A DNA stretch of 45,644 nt from Spirogloea muscicola (GCA_009602725.1 WELB01000093.1:23010-68653); one strand, 5' to 3'. Counted from the stretch's first letter, positions 12,497 to 22,856 are shown. Translations and numbers: made by a program. Notes: a model not told the origin generated them from the sequence alone.

Positions 12497-13064
12497 TTGC
12501 AACGTTGTAGTGTGGTGGTTGCATCAAAGCACCGGTTGAACTGAGCGCAAATACCAGAATAAACACGTAAAGAATACCCCTTGATGTCCCTGACGGGTGC
12601 TCGCCTTTCGGGCACGGTTGTAGTATCGAGGCCGATAGTGTGAAGAGGGCCCGACTCCGGCCTGTGGCCGCACGGGCCTACGCTCCGAGGACATGGCCGC
12701 TGGGAAGCCCGGCGGTCCTTGGCAGTGATCTGCCGCCGCCGCCGTCGCGCGCTCTGCCTCCAGGTCTGCCGCGCGCGGCGGCAGTTGCGGCGGCAGTCGC
12801 GGCGGCGGCGGAGGCCGCGGCGGCGGCGGCGGCGGCGGCGGCACGTGCCTGAGGGAGCTGCCGGGAGCTGCCGCTCGTGGATTGCGGTGTGGCCAAGTCG
12901 TCGGCGTCCCTGCCATCCGCGCTTGTCCAAACTACCACAGTGCCTCTGCCGCTGGCGACGCGCCGCGAGCCGCGGGGCTCTGGCGAGGAGCGCGGCCCCC
13001 GCAGCCGGCGCTCAGAGAGGCTGCTGCTGGGGCCGCGGGGGCGTCCGCCTCACGGCCGGCCACC

Positions 13065-15146
13065 ATGGCGGCGGCCGACGACGCCAAGCCGCAGTACAAC
13101 CTCAAGAATCCGGCCGTCAAGCGCATCCTGCAAGAGGTCAAGGAGATGCGGCGGGATCCTAGCCGGGACTACTCCTCCATGCCCCTTGAGGTAAGCGGCA
13201 CCACCGCCATCCTGTTACAGGCTGCGCTGGCCGACGGTGGTGGCGGCTCTGACGAGCCCCTCCCACGCTGCGCCTCTTACTCTTGACACCTGCAACGGCA
13301 AGCGGGCGTTCGCACGGCAGGGGGCGTAAGCGGCGGGATGCAGTAGTTGCAGACTGTAGTCCTGCAGTTTGCAGACTGCCTGCAGTCTCCTTGCCGTAGG
13401 CATATAGGCAATGAATCAGGTAGCAACACATGGCACCAGTCTCCTTGCCTTTGATCAGCATATGTTGCTGCGTGCTTTGTCTCGAGTAAATCGAGGACTG
13501 TGACGTTGAAATGATCCCTGATCAGGAGGACATATTCGAGTGGCAATTTGCGATCCACGGGCCACGTGACACGGAATTCGAGGGTGGCATCTACCATGGG
13601 CGGATAATACTCCCTGCCGAGTACCCCTTCAAGCCTCCCGCCTTCATGCTTCTCACGGTACCAACATTGCGTTCTATGACTTATTGCACTAACCGCCCTG
13701 TTGTGTATTATGGATGAATTGCTGGGCTCCCTCGCGACTGCTAAGGATGTTACCAAACAGCAGTAGTCGAGAGCTTGACTTGCCGTGTGGAGTTGCATTG
13801 TCCTGTGTTGCACACTTATGTGATATCCTTCTTTGGCCTTTATTGGCTCAGCCCAGCGGAAGGTTTGAGGTCCAAAGCAAGATATGTCTGAGCATCTCTC
13901 AGCACCACCCAGAACACTGGCAGCCCTCCTGGAGTAGTAAGTTCAATCTATGTCTCCTCAATTCGTACGTCCTCTTGTAAGTTGCAAGTCGCAGGAACTT
14001 GTTCGCAACCACCATTGACTTGCGTGTCAATTTAAGGGGTTATCGATAGTCACCTCCCACTCTGAAAGCAGCTGCAACATTCTCGTCAGAGCTGGATCAG
14101 GTGCTGTGAAGGACTGCATCTTCTTCATAGATTGTAGTGAGTTGGACTAGCATCACAACTGGTGTCCTTTTTCCATATTGCAGCGGCAGTACAGCCAGAA
14201 GCTGCTACCAACAGCTCCTCATTATGATTTGCCCCTGTGATCATCTCTTCAGTCAGGACTGCTCTTGTTGCTCTGATTGCGTTCCTCCCCACCAAGCCCG
14301 ACGGAGCCTTGGGCTCGCTTGACTACACAAAGGAGGAGCGCAGGATGCTGGCCATCAAGTCTAGGCTCGCACCGCCCAAGTTTGGCAGCCCAGCCTGCCA
14401 GAGGGTGATTGATCAGGTATTGCGATTGTTCCTACCCTCCCTCGTAAAGAGTCTGTCAAGTGGCATTTACCTCATGGCTCCTCTGCACTTCTGCCAGGTG
14501 CATTTCGAAATATACGACAGGTCTGGTTGTTTGTGCTTGGCAAGTTTGCTTGTAGTTGCATGATACCGCGCTTGGCCATAATTACCCTTGCCAACACAAG
14601 TTTGCGCATGCTGCTGTTATTCAGCTTCATCAGCAGATGTTGGAGACTGCCCCGCCCATACCTGACATCCAACGGGTCTCAAAGTCAAGCCCAAGCCCAG
14701 ATATGGTGCAAATGGGGAAAAATGGAGTGGAAGAAGAAGTGACACGAGCAGCGGAAGTTGCTCCAGAACCTGGTGTGTCTCGGGACAGTGGGCTGCTGGT
14801 GGGACCTGCTGATGACATCAGGCCTCAAGAAGACCCCTGCCGCTGTGGACTGGCTACTGGCCTACCTCCTCCTACCAAGGAGCAGGTCCTCGTTGCTGGT
14901 TGTGCAGTTGATACTAGACATGCTGTCAGTAATACTGGGAAGTCAGACACTAGCCCGACGCCAACCCAGCCGGACCTTCCTCATGATTGCCAGGTGTTGC
15001 CTGCCTTAGCAACAGGTGCACAGATGGTGCTGGCAAAGCAGCAGCCAAGTGACCGTGCCCTCACGTGCCTGGCAGCTGCACTGGCAGTAGCAATAGCCGC
15101 GCTGCTGCTTCGCAAGGTGCTGAAGGCCTATGGCGTTGTGGAGTAA
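13065..15146 (+). CDS. Tail-anchored ER ubiquitin-conjugating enzyme E2 (UBE2J/UBC32-34 type)
   Basis: Five exons (13065-13190, 13526-13657, 13852-13936, 14253-14416, 14625-15146) give 342 aa. The UBC fold spans about residues 12-160. PSGRFEVQSKICLSIS places the catalytic cysteine at C98, and the following HHPEHWQPSWSIRTAL is characteristic of the UBE2J clade, which replaces the usual HPN tripeptide (here TPSG). A Ser/Pro/Glu-rich linker of about 120 residues follows, with a single hydrophobic helix at about 315-331 and a short basic tail at the extreme C-terminus, the arrangement of a tail-anchored ER protein facing the cytosol. This family (yeast Ubc6, plant UBC32/33/34, human UBE2J1/2) works in ER-associated degradation. 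The start lies in a CCACCATGG context. Ordinary GT-AG introns throughout. Confidence 0.93.
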
Positions 15147-15461
15147 GCGTAGAGAGATAGACATATTGTGAATACACACAGCTGGCAATCTCACATAACA
15201 CCTCAAGCTCTGAGGCAAATTGCATTGCGTAGCTTTGTATCATGCCGGCTTCCTTTCTTGCTGAGTTGCTGAATGCTGACCCACTGGCCCGTGGAGATTG
15301 AATGGGATGCCAATGCAGCATGTATTTACACGTCAAGTTTGACACCTGATTGTGCGTGGCACAAGTGTTCTGTGAGCATGTGCCAGGCGACTGTGGCAAA
15401 AACCACATCAGCATCAATGAGTTTGAGAGAAGCATGGCAATTGCAGAACACTGCAGCTGCC
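15147..15461. other. Short convergent intergenic region
   Basis: The space between the stop codons of the E2 gene and the YjbQ-family gene. It should hold both 3' UTRs. Nothing else recognised. Confidence 0.5.
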
Positions 15462-16914
15462 TCAGGCACCCGTCATTGAAGCACCCGTCATTGTCACCAC
15501 AATACTTCGGGAACTTGCATTGTCCCTGTGCTCGCAGAGCCAGATGCCCTGCCCATGGAGAAAAGCCATTGAGCATCTCCGGTGTAATGCAGACCCTGCA
15601 GGGTGTTGCTAACAACCACAAGGCTGGGGGGAGAGGCCAATAGCAGAGCCGGCTTGAAAACTGCACGTGCAATTGACTTAATATGATAGATAAGCTGGGC
15701 CTGTTGACCTATTGATGTACTTGCAATGTAAGGTCAGGTGCAGGCCAACCTGCCATGTGCCCAGATTGAGTCGCCCATCAGTAATCGGGATCCTGCATCC
15801 GCAAGCGAGCCACGTCGCAGTCATGAGGAAGCCACCACAGAGGTGGATGATGCAATAAGCATGCTTCTTGAGAAAGGCTGGGCCACCTCTGGGTTTCCAT
15901 ATCTGCAGCTCTGCTGAGAGCCACCAACCCTCAGTAAGCGCAGATCGGACCACCAAGACTATTCTGCAGATGGATTGCTTCTAGCGCCGCGTGCTCTTCT
16001 CGCAGCCTGCTTCGGCCATGTTATCCAGGTGGAGGGCGCGGCCAGCCGGGTGGCCGGCACTCACGTGAGCTCGCAGCCTAGCATGCTGGACTTGATGTGC
16101 GCGGGCATGTCGTCAGGGCCCTCGATGGTATGACGCCAGGGAGCGTTGCGGCCCTATGGCAGCGGAGCACAACACGCGCTTGAGTTTGGGGCCTCAGTCA
16201 TCCGCGCCAAGCTCCGGTGCGCCTGCCTCGTCCGACCGCTCGGCAATGCTCAAGGCAAGGCTGGCCTGGCTGCCAGTGATCTGGAGCACGCCGCGTCTCA
16301 TACTGCGCACCTCCGGCACGATGCTACTGAGGAACGTCTCGGTGTCGGCACGGACGTCGGCGTCGTAGTTCTCGTTCAGCGTAATGGACGCGCTCGTGTG
16401 CTGCACTGCAGCAGCCGGGGGGCCAGGAGAGCGGCACAGGCCGGAGCGAACGTCAACCCCGAGCCAGCGCATCTAAGCTTGGCCTCGAGGCCAACACCAT
16501 TGGAATAATCAGGGCATGGAGGCCACGCCGCCAAGCCGTGTTTGCGCAGCAGGACCGCTGATAGGCGCAAGTTGACACGACCCCTCGAGGCCGTGGCTGC
16601 AAGCGAGGCTCCGTGGGGCATGAAGCTGGCTTGGGCTCGGACAGTGGCTGCGCAGCGGTGGCGACGGGAAGACTCACGGAACAGGTGGGCGAGGCCGCAC
16701 TTGAAGCCCGCCAGGTCCTTCTCCAGATCCGTCACGATCTGCGCACAACGCCCGGAGACGGGCCGGCGGGCGACGGACGGCCGTCAGCTGCGGCAGGACT
16801 ACAGGGCCAGCCCAGAGCGCCGGCGCGGCCCGGCCGTGCGGGCCGGACCTGCCGCGTGACGAGGTGGCAGCCGCGGCTGGCGGCCGGCAGCGCCACGCAG
16901 CGCTGCTTCCACAT
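15462..16914 (-). CDS. YjbQ/UPF0047 family protein
   Basis: Six minus-strand exons: 16914-16849, 16738-16678, 16405-16311, 16153-16065, 15792-15750, 15548-15462, giving 146 aa, close to the usual 140. Family motifs are complete: RGCHLVT near residue 14, [13 protein letters not shown] (43-55), [15 protein letters not shown] (81-95), [16 protein letters not shown] (105-120) and CEHRD (123-127). The conserved histidines H45, H82, H93 and H125 are present. Bacterial members have been linked to a secondary thiamine-phosphate synthase activity; the role in eukaryotes is not settled. The start at 16914 is the only ATG in an open frame and lines up with the family's W-x-Q beginning; no targeting peptide is visible in this model. 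The C-terminus carries a short internal duplication (MTGA twice), encoded by a 15-base tandem repeat at 15466-15495. Confidence 0.9.
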
Positions 16915-17142
16915 GGGCGCAGCGCCCGGCGGCGGCGACGGCGGCGGCGGCTGCGGCTCAGGCGGAACTTCAGGGGCTTGCCGGGGTTTGGGGATTTGGG
17001 AAGAGGGTAGAAGTAGCGGCTGCTGATGTTTAAAAATCGGCCTGTAAACTGCCAGCCAGATGCATACAGGTGTTCATGACGGAGCCAAAGGCTAGGCAGA
17101 CAGGGCGCCCTCAATACCCCCGAGTCAGCAGTAGGAAGTCAG

Positions 17143-17203
17143 ATGAGCGGAGAAAATTTCGTGTATTTGAAACAGTCGAAGGCCAGTATGGCCAAGTACA
17201 GAG
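17143..17203 (+). CDS. Possible first coding exon of an unknown gene cut by the gap
   Basis: An ATG at 17143 opens 20 codons ending at a good donor (GTAAGC at 17204). It sits 229 bases from the divergent start of the YjbQ gene, a plausible two-way promoter. The encoded start (MSGENFVYLK...) does not resemble RRP45 N-termini, so it may be a separate gene, an RRP45 leader exon, or chance. Without sequence in the gap I cannot decide. Confidence 0.2.
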
Positions 17204-17224
17204 GTAAGCACATCTTATGACGTA

Positions 17225-17400
17225 GCAGCTAGCATCTAGCAGCTACATGAGCTGAGGGGAGGAAGAGCAACCCCGCTGCGCAAACCAGAGGCTGCTGCAA
17301 GGGCGCGACCAGCCCGGCGATGCAAAGCAATCGCCTGGGACCGCTGTAGGGACATAGACAAGCGCATACGGTAGCAGGACACAAGACCCAAAGGCACCGA
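17225..17400 (-). repeat. Dispersed repeat R1, diverged copy
   Basis: Read on the minus strand it contains the family core ACAGCG-TCCCAGGC followed by a CGCCGGGC-type segment, shared with copies at 19870-20055, 20495-20660, 21280-21445 and 37838-37975. No ORF. Confidence 0.5.
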
Positions 17401-17533
17401 GCCACCGGGAAGGGCTGCACCCCGTTCCCGGCGCCGCTGGTCAGCTTGAGAGGCCAGCAGCGAAAGTAACGAGGACCACCGACCCCCGTAACACCCATGG
17501 ATGTCCATGGCCAGGGGGTAAAAGGTATCACCC

Positions 17534-18091
17534 NNNNNNNNNNNNNNNNNNNNNNNNNNNNNNNNNNNNNNNNNNNNNNNNNNNNNNNNNNNNNNNNNNN
17601 NNNNNNNNNNNNNNNNNNNNNNNNNNNNNNNNNNNNNNNNNNNNNNNNNNNNNNNNNNNNNNNNNNNNNNNNNNNNNNNNNNNNNNNNNNNNNNNNNNNN
17701 NNNNNNNNNNNNNNNNNNNNNNNNNNNNNNNNNNNNNNNNNNNNNNNNNNNNNNNNNNNNNNNNNNNNNNNNNNNNNNNNNNNNNNNNNNNNNNNNNNNN
17801 NNNNNNNNNNNNNNNNNNNNNNNNNNNNNNNNNNNNNNNNNNNNNNNNNNNNNNNNNNNNNNNNNNNNNNNNNNNNNNNNNNNNNNNNNNNNNNNNNNNN
17901 NNNNNNNNNNNNNNNNNNNNNNNNNNNNNNNNNNNNNNNNNNNNNNNNNNNNNNNNNNNNNNNNNNNNNNNNNNNNNNNNNNNNNNNNNNNNNNNNNNNN
18001 NNNNNNNNNNNNNNNNNNNNNNNNNNNNNNNNNNNNNNNNNNNNNNNNNNNNNNNNNNNNNNNNNNNNNNNNNNNNNNNNNNNNNNNNNNN
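17534..18091. other. Assembly gap of 558 N
   Basis: Run of undetermined bases. It lies inside or just before the RRP45 gene and hides its 5' exons. Apparent ORFs running through the N run are artefacts. Confidence 0.99.
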
Positions 18092-18202
18092 CCCCCCCTC
18101 CCATTGTTTCCTTGCTACCTCTCCTTGCCACGACCTCCATCATGTGCTTCCATACAAGGAAGCACATCCGGGCTCAACCGTGTCACGTGTGCACCTTGTC
18201 AG

Positions 18203-19177
18203 GAACCTCGTTGATGCCGCCAACATCGCAGCATTGGCGGCGCTGCTCTCCTTCCGGCGGCCCGAGTGCTCACTTGGCGGCGAGGACGACCAGTCTGTCA
18301 TCGTGCACGCCCCCGAGGTGGGTGCAGTGCGAGCGCTCCACCCCTTCCCCAACGGCAGCCGAGCCCTCCTCCTCTGGCAGTGGCAGCACGCCGTACAAAT
18401 CACGTCTGCCAGCTTGCGCGATGCAGGACCGTGACCCGATACCTCTGACGTTGCACCACCTGCCCGTTGCCGTCACCTTTGCTTTTTTCGGCGACGAGGG
18501 CGACCTCATCGTAAGCGCAGCCCCGGTGGCCCCTCAGCCTAAACCCTGGCACTGAGAATGTGATCCTTTCTTGTTATGCTGCAAGCCTTTAGAACTGGCC
18601 TTGGGATGAACAATCACACAGGAGTTTCTCCACAATGGCCACGGTGATTTTGGTGGTCACAAGAATCCATGATCTGCATAGTCTTCACCTCTTGACATGG
18701 GAGCTGGGGATCTGCGTTGTGCCGGGTGCTGTGGCGCAGGTCCTGGACCCAAGTATCAAGGAGGAGGCAGTGGCCGGAGCGCGCCTGACGCTGTCACTCA
18801 ACACGCAAGGCGAGGTGTGTGCTGTCCAGAAGGCCGGCGGCGCTGGCGTGCCACCGGCCCAGGTACTGCGCTGCATGCGCATCGCCGCTGGCCGCGCCAC
18901 CGACATTGCCGCTCAGCTCCGGAAGCAGGTCTGTGGCATGGCGCCAGCGCCGCATCTGCATTAACTATCAAATTGTGTGCTCTGGACTGATACAAGATGG
19001 GACTTAGTGATTCCACAAAGTTTGCTTTGGCGTGGAAACCAGGTAGAGGCCTTGGACGTGGCACGGGCACAACGCAAGGTGCGGCGCCACGCGCCAGCAC
19101 CCCGTAGCGCAGGCAAGGGGGACGGTGTGCCTGATATGGACGCTGAGGGCATCACCGAAGGCATTTGCGACAAGTAG
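18203..19177 (+). CDS. RRP45: Exosome complex subunit RRP45/EXOSC9-like (5' part lost in gap)
   Basis: Four exons recovered: 18203-18317, 18427-18510, 18740-18928, 19043-19177. They encode GNLVDAANIAALAALLSFRRPE, LTLHHLPVAVTFAFFGDEG, LDPSIKEEAV..., GEVCAVQKAGGAGV and a helix (LRCMRIAAGRATDIAAQLRKQ), the order and wording of the RNase PH-like domain of RRP45 (EXOSC9; CER7 in plants). The RRP45 subunit is part of the six-member ring of the RNA exosome that guides RNA to the nuclease. About 170 N-terminal residues should precede the first exon and probably lie in the 558-base gap and just around it. The last exon reads to TAG at 19175-19177 with a basic tail; a donor at AAG|GTGCGG inside it could extend the gene, so the C-terminus is provisional. 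No long acidic C-terminal tail is seen. Confidence 0.82.
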
Positions 19178-19323
19178 AATGGTAGCAGATAAGGGCATTG
19201 GTGCAAGCAACGACTGCCGCAGGAAGCGGCGATGGCGGCAGCGGCTGTGCTGCACAGCGGGGTTAGCGTCAGCTCCCTTGGTGAGCTGCAGAGTTGCAAG
19301 CTGCCACGAACAGTCTGCCCTGG

Positions 19324-19399
19324 CATTCGTAATCGCATGTTCACTTACAATCTGCTCATACCATTCGTAATCGTATGTTCACTTACAATCTGCTCGTAC
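19324..19399. repeat. Two tandem copies of a 38-base unit
   Basis: Copy one is 19324-19361 and copy two is 19362-19399, differing at two positions. Each copy contains, on the minus strand, GTAAGTGAACAT, a strong 5' splice-site match. Confidence 0.9.
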
Positions 19400-19580
19400 C
19401 TCCTTGCGCTGCGCGCAGAGATTCTGCAGTACACTGGGCAGTGGTCTGCGGTGGCCAGCAGCCCAGGCACTGCAGGTGCACTACACAGACGAGGGTGGTG
19501 GCGCCCACAGCAACAGACACCTTGAAGTACCAAGGAAGTTGCTTCCAGTTATTCATCCAGGCGGCGTGGGCGCCGGTCAT
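19383..19580 (-). CDS. Uncertain small membrane protein, possible first exon
   Basis: The ATG at 19580 opens an aromatic N-terminus (WMNNWKQLPWYFK) followed by a hydrophobic segment (VSVAVGATTLVC), like a small single-pass organelle membrane protein. Reading straight on gives 65 residues ending at 19383. Alternatively, donors at GTAGTG after residue 32 and the strong GTAAGT donors in the tandem repeat suggest splicing, but I could not find a convincing continuation. I do not recognise the family. It would converge on RRP45. It could be a chance ORF. Confidence 0.25.
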   Translation of the reverse strand: MTGAHAAWMNNWKQLPWYFKVSVAVGATTLVCVVHLQCLGCWPPQTTAQCTAESLRAAQGGTSRL

Positions 19581-19869
19581 TTAGAAGGAATGTCATGCCT
19601 GTGCTGGCCTGCTAAACCGCCCAGTCAAAGGCGTCTGCAGCTCCAACCTATGGGCTATTGTTAAGCGGAGCTTAGACTTCGTTAATGGACCGCCTAAATG
19701 CTCAGACGCGCCGTAAAAAGTCATGTGGGTCTATGGCGGCGACGGCATCAGCTTTTGGGCAGCCAATGAGCTGTTTCGAGGAATATTGAACAGCTAAGCC
19801 CAAGGCAAAGAGGGGCTAAGGTGACAGGGCGAAGCCCAAGGCTAAGAGGGGCGAAGGTAAAAGGTTGAA

Positions 19870-20055
19870 AGCACTGCTCCAAGCACATCTGAGTATCCAC
19901 GAGTAAAGCACATGCACAAACAACAGGCTAGCTTGGGGAGCCGAAGCACCACCCCGGAAGCCAGTGGCCTGGCTTAGTGCGCGCCCCGCATCTTGATGAA
20001 TAGCCACAGCCTGGGTGCGCTCCTAAGATAGCAAGGGAGAGCCGCATCTTGTTCC
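19870..20055 (-). repeat. Dispersed repeat R1
   Basis: Minus-strand copy that aligns along its length with the plus copy at 20495-20660, including GCGGCTCTC near the start, GCCAGGCCACTGGCTTCCG in the middle and TGCATGTGCT near the end. Confidence 0.75.
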
Positions 20056-20494
20056 GCAACTGACGCCTGCAGAATCCTAGTATGCCCAAGCTGCTCCCCA
20101 ACTATGACAGCGCACGTCAACCAGCTGGGCCAGACACTAAGAGGGGCTAAGGAACCACGGCGTAAGCGGTGCCTGGACGTGGTCGTCGGCCCCTGGAGGG
20201 GCGGGCCTCGCCTCCTCCTTGACGTCGTACTCATTGAGGCAATCAGATCCAGGGCACCTACGCCAAGTGTGCCAGCTGGGCGACCATCCACGCGAAGCAC
20301 AAAAGAGGAGACACACATTAGGACTAAACCCAGAAGACCACTTCTATATGCGCGTCATGGATAGATACGGCAAATACTGTAAGAGATTGTCCTCCCGCCT
20401 TCAGCGTCTGGCCCAGCGTGTTGACGTGCGTCGCCGTAGTCGGGGGGGCCGCTTGGGGAATACTAGCAGTTCTGAGGTGTTCGTTGCTTTTCAC

Positions 20495-20660
20495 AGGTTG
20501 CGGCTCTCGCTCACTTTGCAGGGCTCCCAGGCTTTGGCTACCCTTCAGCGTGCCGGGCGGGCGTGCACTAGGCCAGGCCACTGGACTGGCTTCCGAGGTG
20601 GTGCTCCGAATCCCTATTTAGCCTGTCGAACCTGTATGTGCTCACTTGTGGTACTGAAAT
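20495..20660 (+). repeat. Dispersed repeat R1, reference copy
   Basis: The fullest copy: GCGGCTCTCGCTCACTTTGC, then GCTCCCAGGC, CAGCGTGCCGGGCG, AGGCCAGGCCACTGG, GGCTTCCGAGGTGGTGCT and CCTGTATGTGCTCACTTGTG. About 160 bases, no ORF, no clear terminal repeats. The GCTCCGAATCCC segment loosely resembles a tRNA-type B box, so a SINE origin is possible but unproven. A partial copy follows at 20728-20790. Confidence 0.75.
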
Positions 20661-20727
20661 TTCCCTTCAGCTGTGTTCTCGCCCTCATACCTCAGCCTCC
20701 ATCATCATCAGCGTAAGGCTTCAGTAC

Positions 20728-20790
20728 AATATGCGGCTCTCGCTTGATTTGCAGCGTTCCCAGGCTCTAGCAGACATCAGTGCTGGTGTG
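20728..20790 (+). repeat. Dispersed repeat R1, partial copy
   Basis: Begins GCGGCTCTCGCTTGATTTGC and runs through a GTTCCCAGGCTCT segment before similarity is lost. It lies 70 bases after the reference copy in the same orientation. Confidence 0.6.
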
Positions 20791-21279
20791 ACGTCCTGAT
20801 CCCTATACACGCAGTCAGGGGTTAGTACGTCCTTCTTGAGTTCAGACCTAGGGGGTTTGGGAACTAACCCCCTACATAGTAGAACGCCAGCGCACACGGT
20901 GCACACACGTGCATCACATAGCACAGCGGAAGTCTTACCCTGAGGCACCGCCAGAAGGTGGCGACTCTACAGAGGGTCTGGTATAGTAGCTGTCCCCAGA
21001 TGGGGCGCAACCAATGGCACTTACGGAGAGCCGGCGATGTCCACAGCGACGAGCTACGGCGATGGGCTGGGCAGCAGACGGCAGCAGCAGGGCTGGGGCG
21101 GCGGCTGCGGCAGCAGGCAAGCAGGGCTGTGCCTCTCTCTGGGCGTCACTGGTCTGACTGAGGAGTCTGACCTCGGCCTACTACTCATAGAAGAAGGTGC
21201 GCGGTGCGCATGGAATTGAAAGGGAGGCCTTGCTTACAAATGTCCTGTTAACTGGGTAATGAGCTGGCTAAGGGGGACA

Positions 21280-21445
21280 CTAATATCCCCGAGTGAGCAC
21301 ATGCATATCTGACAAGCTATACTGAGGCGCCAAACCACCACCACGGAAGCCACTAGCCTGGGCTAATGCACGACCAGCACGCTGGTGAGTTGCGAGGGCC
21401 TGGGAGCGCTGTAGACTGAATGATGGCCGCATCCTACAACATGCT
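21280..21445 (-). repeat. Dispersed repeat R1
   Basis: Minus-strand copy containing CAGCGCTCCCAGGC, CAGCGTGCTGG, TTAGCCCAGGCTAGTGGCTT and ATGCATGTGCTCACTCG in the same order as the reference copy. Confidence 0.75.
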
Positions 21446-21675
21446 GCGATGGCTTGCGGGACGCTAGAATTCCCTAAGCTACCCGCCCGACTACTTGCGG
21501 GCATCAACATGCAGTGCCAGGCGATGGAGGAGGGAAGACCACTTCGTTCCGTAGCCGCCGTATATGTCCATGGCGCACGGGAAGAAGTGGTCGCCCCGGG
21601 TCATAGCGTTTCACCTGCCACCACCTCCCCCGAGTGTGTGACGAGGGTAGCGGGTAGCCCCACGGTCCGGCCCCG

Positions 21676-21745
21676 GAAGAAGTGGCGCTCCCAATGGGGC
21701 CAAGGGCTGTGAAAAGCCAGCCCGAAAAGAATTGACAAAAGGTTC
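21676..21745 (-). repeat. Inverted copy of the GGGCTGGC-core repeat
   Basis: Read on the minus strand it matches 11287-11351 over about 64 bases with a few substitutions, including the TTGTCAATTC start and the GGGAGYGCCACTTCTTC end. Confidence 0.8.
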
Positions 21746-21820
21746 GAAGGGGCCAAATGACGGAGGGGCCTCAAGCGCTTAGCAGCCCCGGAGGAGCGGA
21801 CACGCACAATGGGGATAGGA

Positions 21821-21995
21821 CTGGCGCGTGACGCGCAAGGTGCGGGCTCGCGTGGCGCGAGCCTGACGAACGGTACACGAGTCCTGGGGCTGGCGCGTGA
21901 CGCGCGTGAATGGCGCGTGCCGCGCGTGACTGGCGCGTGAAGCGCGTGACTGGCGTGTAGCGCGCGTGAAGCTGCGCGTGAAGCCGCTGACCGGT
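21821..21995. repeat. GCGCGTGA-type minisatellite
   Basis: Imperfect tandem repetition of short units built on GCGCGTGA(C/A), for example TGGCGCGTGACGCGCGTGAA. It generates arginine- and histidine-rich ORFs on the minus strand that are not genes. Confidence 0.8.
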
Positions 21996-22179
21996 ACCGT
22001 TTGGTTCTCCCAAACACGTAAAGCTGGCCGCATTAAGCCAGGCCCCTGGCTCGTGTGGTGGTGGTCCGGCGCCCCAGATTAGTCTGGCAAATAATGTATG
22101 TGGTCGGTTGTGCATACTGAAGTCGTCCTTCAGTTGTATCAGAAGTTGTCTTGACTTAGCCCCCTTTGAATTCTTCTAC

Positions 22180-22265
22180 GTTCTTCTTACAGACAGTGTA
22201 CTGGCTTGCTTTGGCCTGCCTTTCATTTCATGCGCACCGCGCGGCTTCTCTCCTTCTGCGCTCCA
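22180..22265 (+). repeat. Dispersed repeat R3
   Basis: Contains CAGTGTACTGGCTTGCTTTG and ATGCGCACCGCGCGGCTTCT. An inverted relative lies at 37660-37765 and a fragment of the second half lies inverted near 21190-21235. Non-coding. Confidence 0.6.
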
Positions 22266-22853
22266 CTTGAGCTGTGGCCCCAGCCAGGCACGGGTGTTGG
22301 AGCGCCCGCAGTGACGGCGTATCCGATGACGGACATAAGGTGCCCGACACCTCCAGCTCGTGATGGTGACCAGCCTTGCGCACAACGCCGTACATGGCAT
22401 CTGGGCGACGACCCTCTCCAGCCGTTGCTTAGCAGTCACTCACGTCCTCGAGCAATAAATATGGACAGACCTTCACCAAGTCCTTGGACAGGCTCTCAGA
22501 ATGTCAATGTGCAGAGTGTCTTTGCATAATGGAGATGGCTACGTAGCCTGCAAGCACTTGGGCTTGACAGCCTCCACTGAGCTTCTCTGTTGACTGCTTC
22601 AGAATGTGCGTTGCACACCCGCAACAGAGGTCGAGAGTGCTGCCCGTTCTGAGATTCTACTCACACTCACGCCTGCACTCGCGCTTGCGTGACTTGACGC
22701 GGCGAAGCAAGGCAAGGAGCTGACGTCAGAGACGGGCGGGTCGTACCTTGTGAGTGTACCGGCGGCCACGACGTTCGTTGAAACGGAGTGCGCCACATCG
22801 CCATTCCGTCGGCTCCTCCCAACCGGCCTTGGGCGCCACCTGCCACCGCCTCA

Positions 22854-22856
<3 letters not shown>

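Larger units (their letters stand above)
10815..13064. other. Intergenic between divergent ARP4 and E2 genes; repeats and CGG runs
   Basis: The two genes are head to head across 2.25 kb, so both promoters lie here. From 10815 to about 11030 the DNA is GC-rich with CGG-type runs next to the ARP4 start. From about 11220 to 11760 it carries several copies of a GGGCTGGC-core repeat. A perfect hairpin and a direct repeat lie at 12425-12496. From 12730 to 12850 it carries CGG/GGC runs ahead of the E2 start. Long arginine- or alanine-rich ORFs here are translations of the triplet runs, not genes. Confidence 0.5.

Noticed and set aside
12500-13030. Several Arg- or Ala-rich ORFs upstream of the E2 gene
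   Set aside because: Products of CGG/GCC runs in three frames; the E2 start at 13065 is fixed by homology.
17229-18555. Long ORFs on both strands spanning the N run
   Set aside because: They exist only because undetermined codons are read as open; the real coding signal is limited to RRP45 exons after 18203.
20600-20625. tRNA-like B box in repeat R1
   Set aside because: GCTCCGAATCCC resembles a B box in one copy only; the other copies lack it and no A box or cloverleaf is visible, so no tRNA is called.
21601-22115. Arginine/histidine-rich minus-strand ORFs
   Set aside because: They translate the GCGCGTGA minisatellite and an inverted dispersed repeat; no family resemblance.
22108-22529. 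Plus-strand ORFs of 68 and 107 aa
   Set aside because: They overlap repeat R3 and show no recognisable protein family or splice structure.
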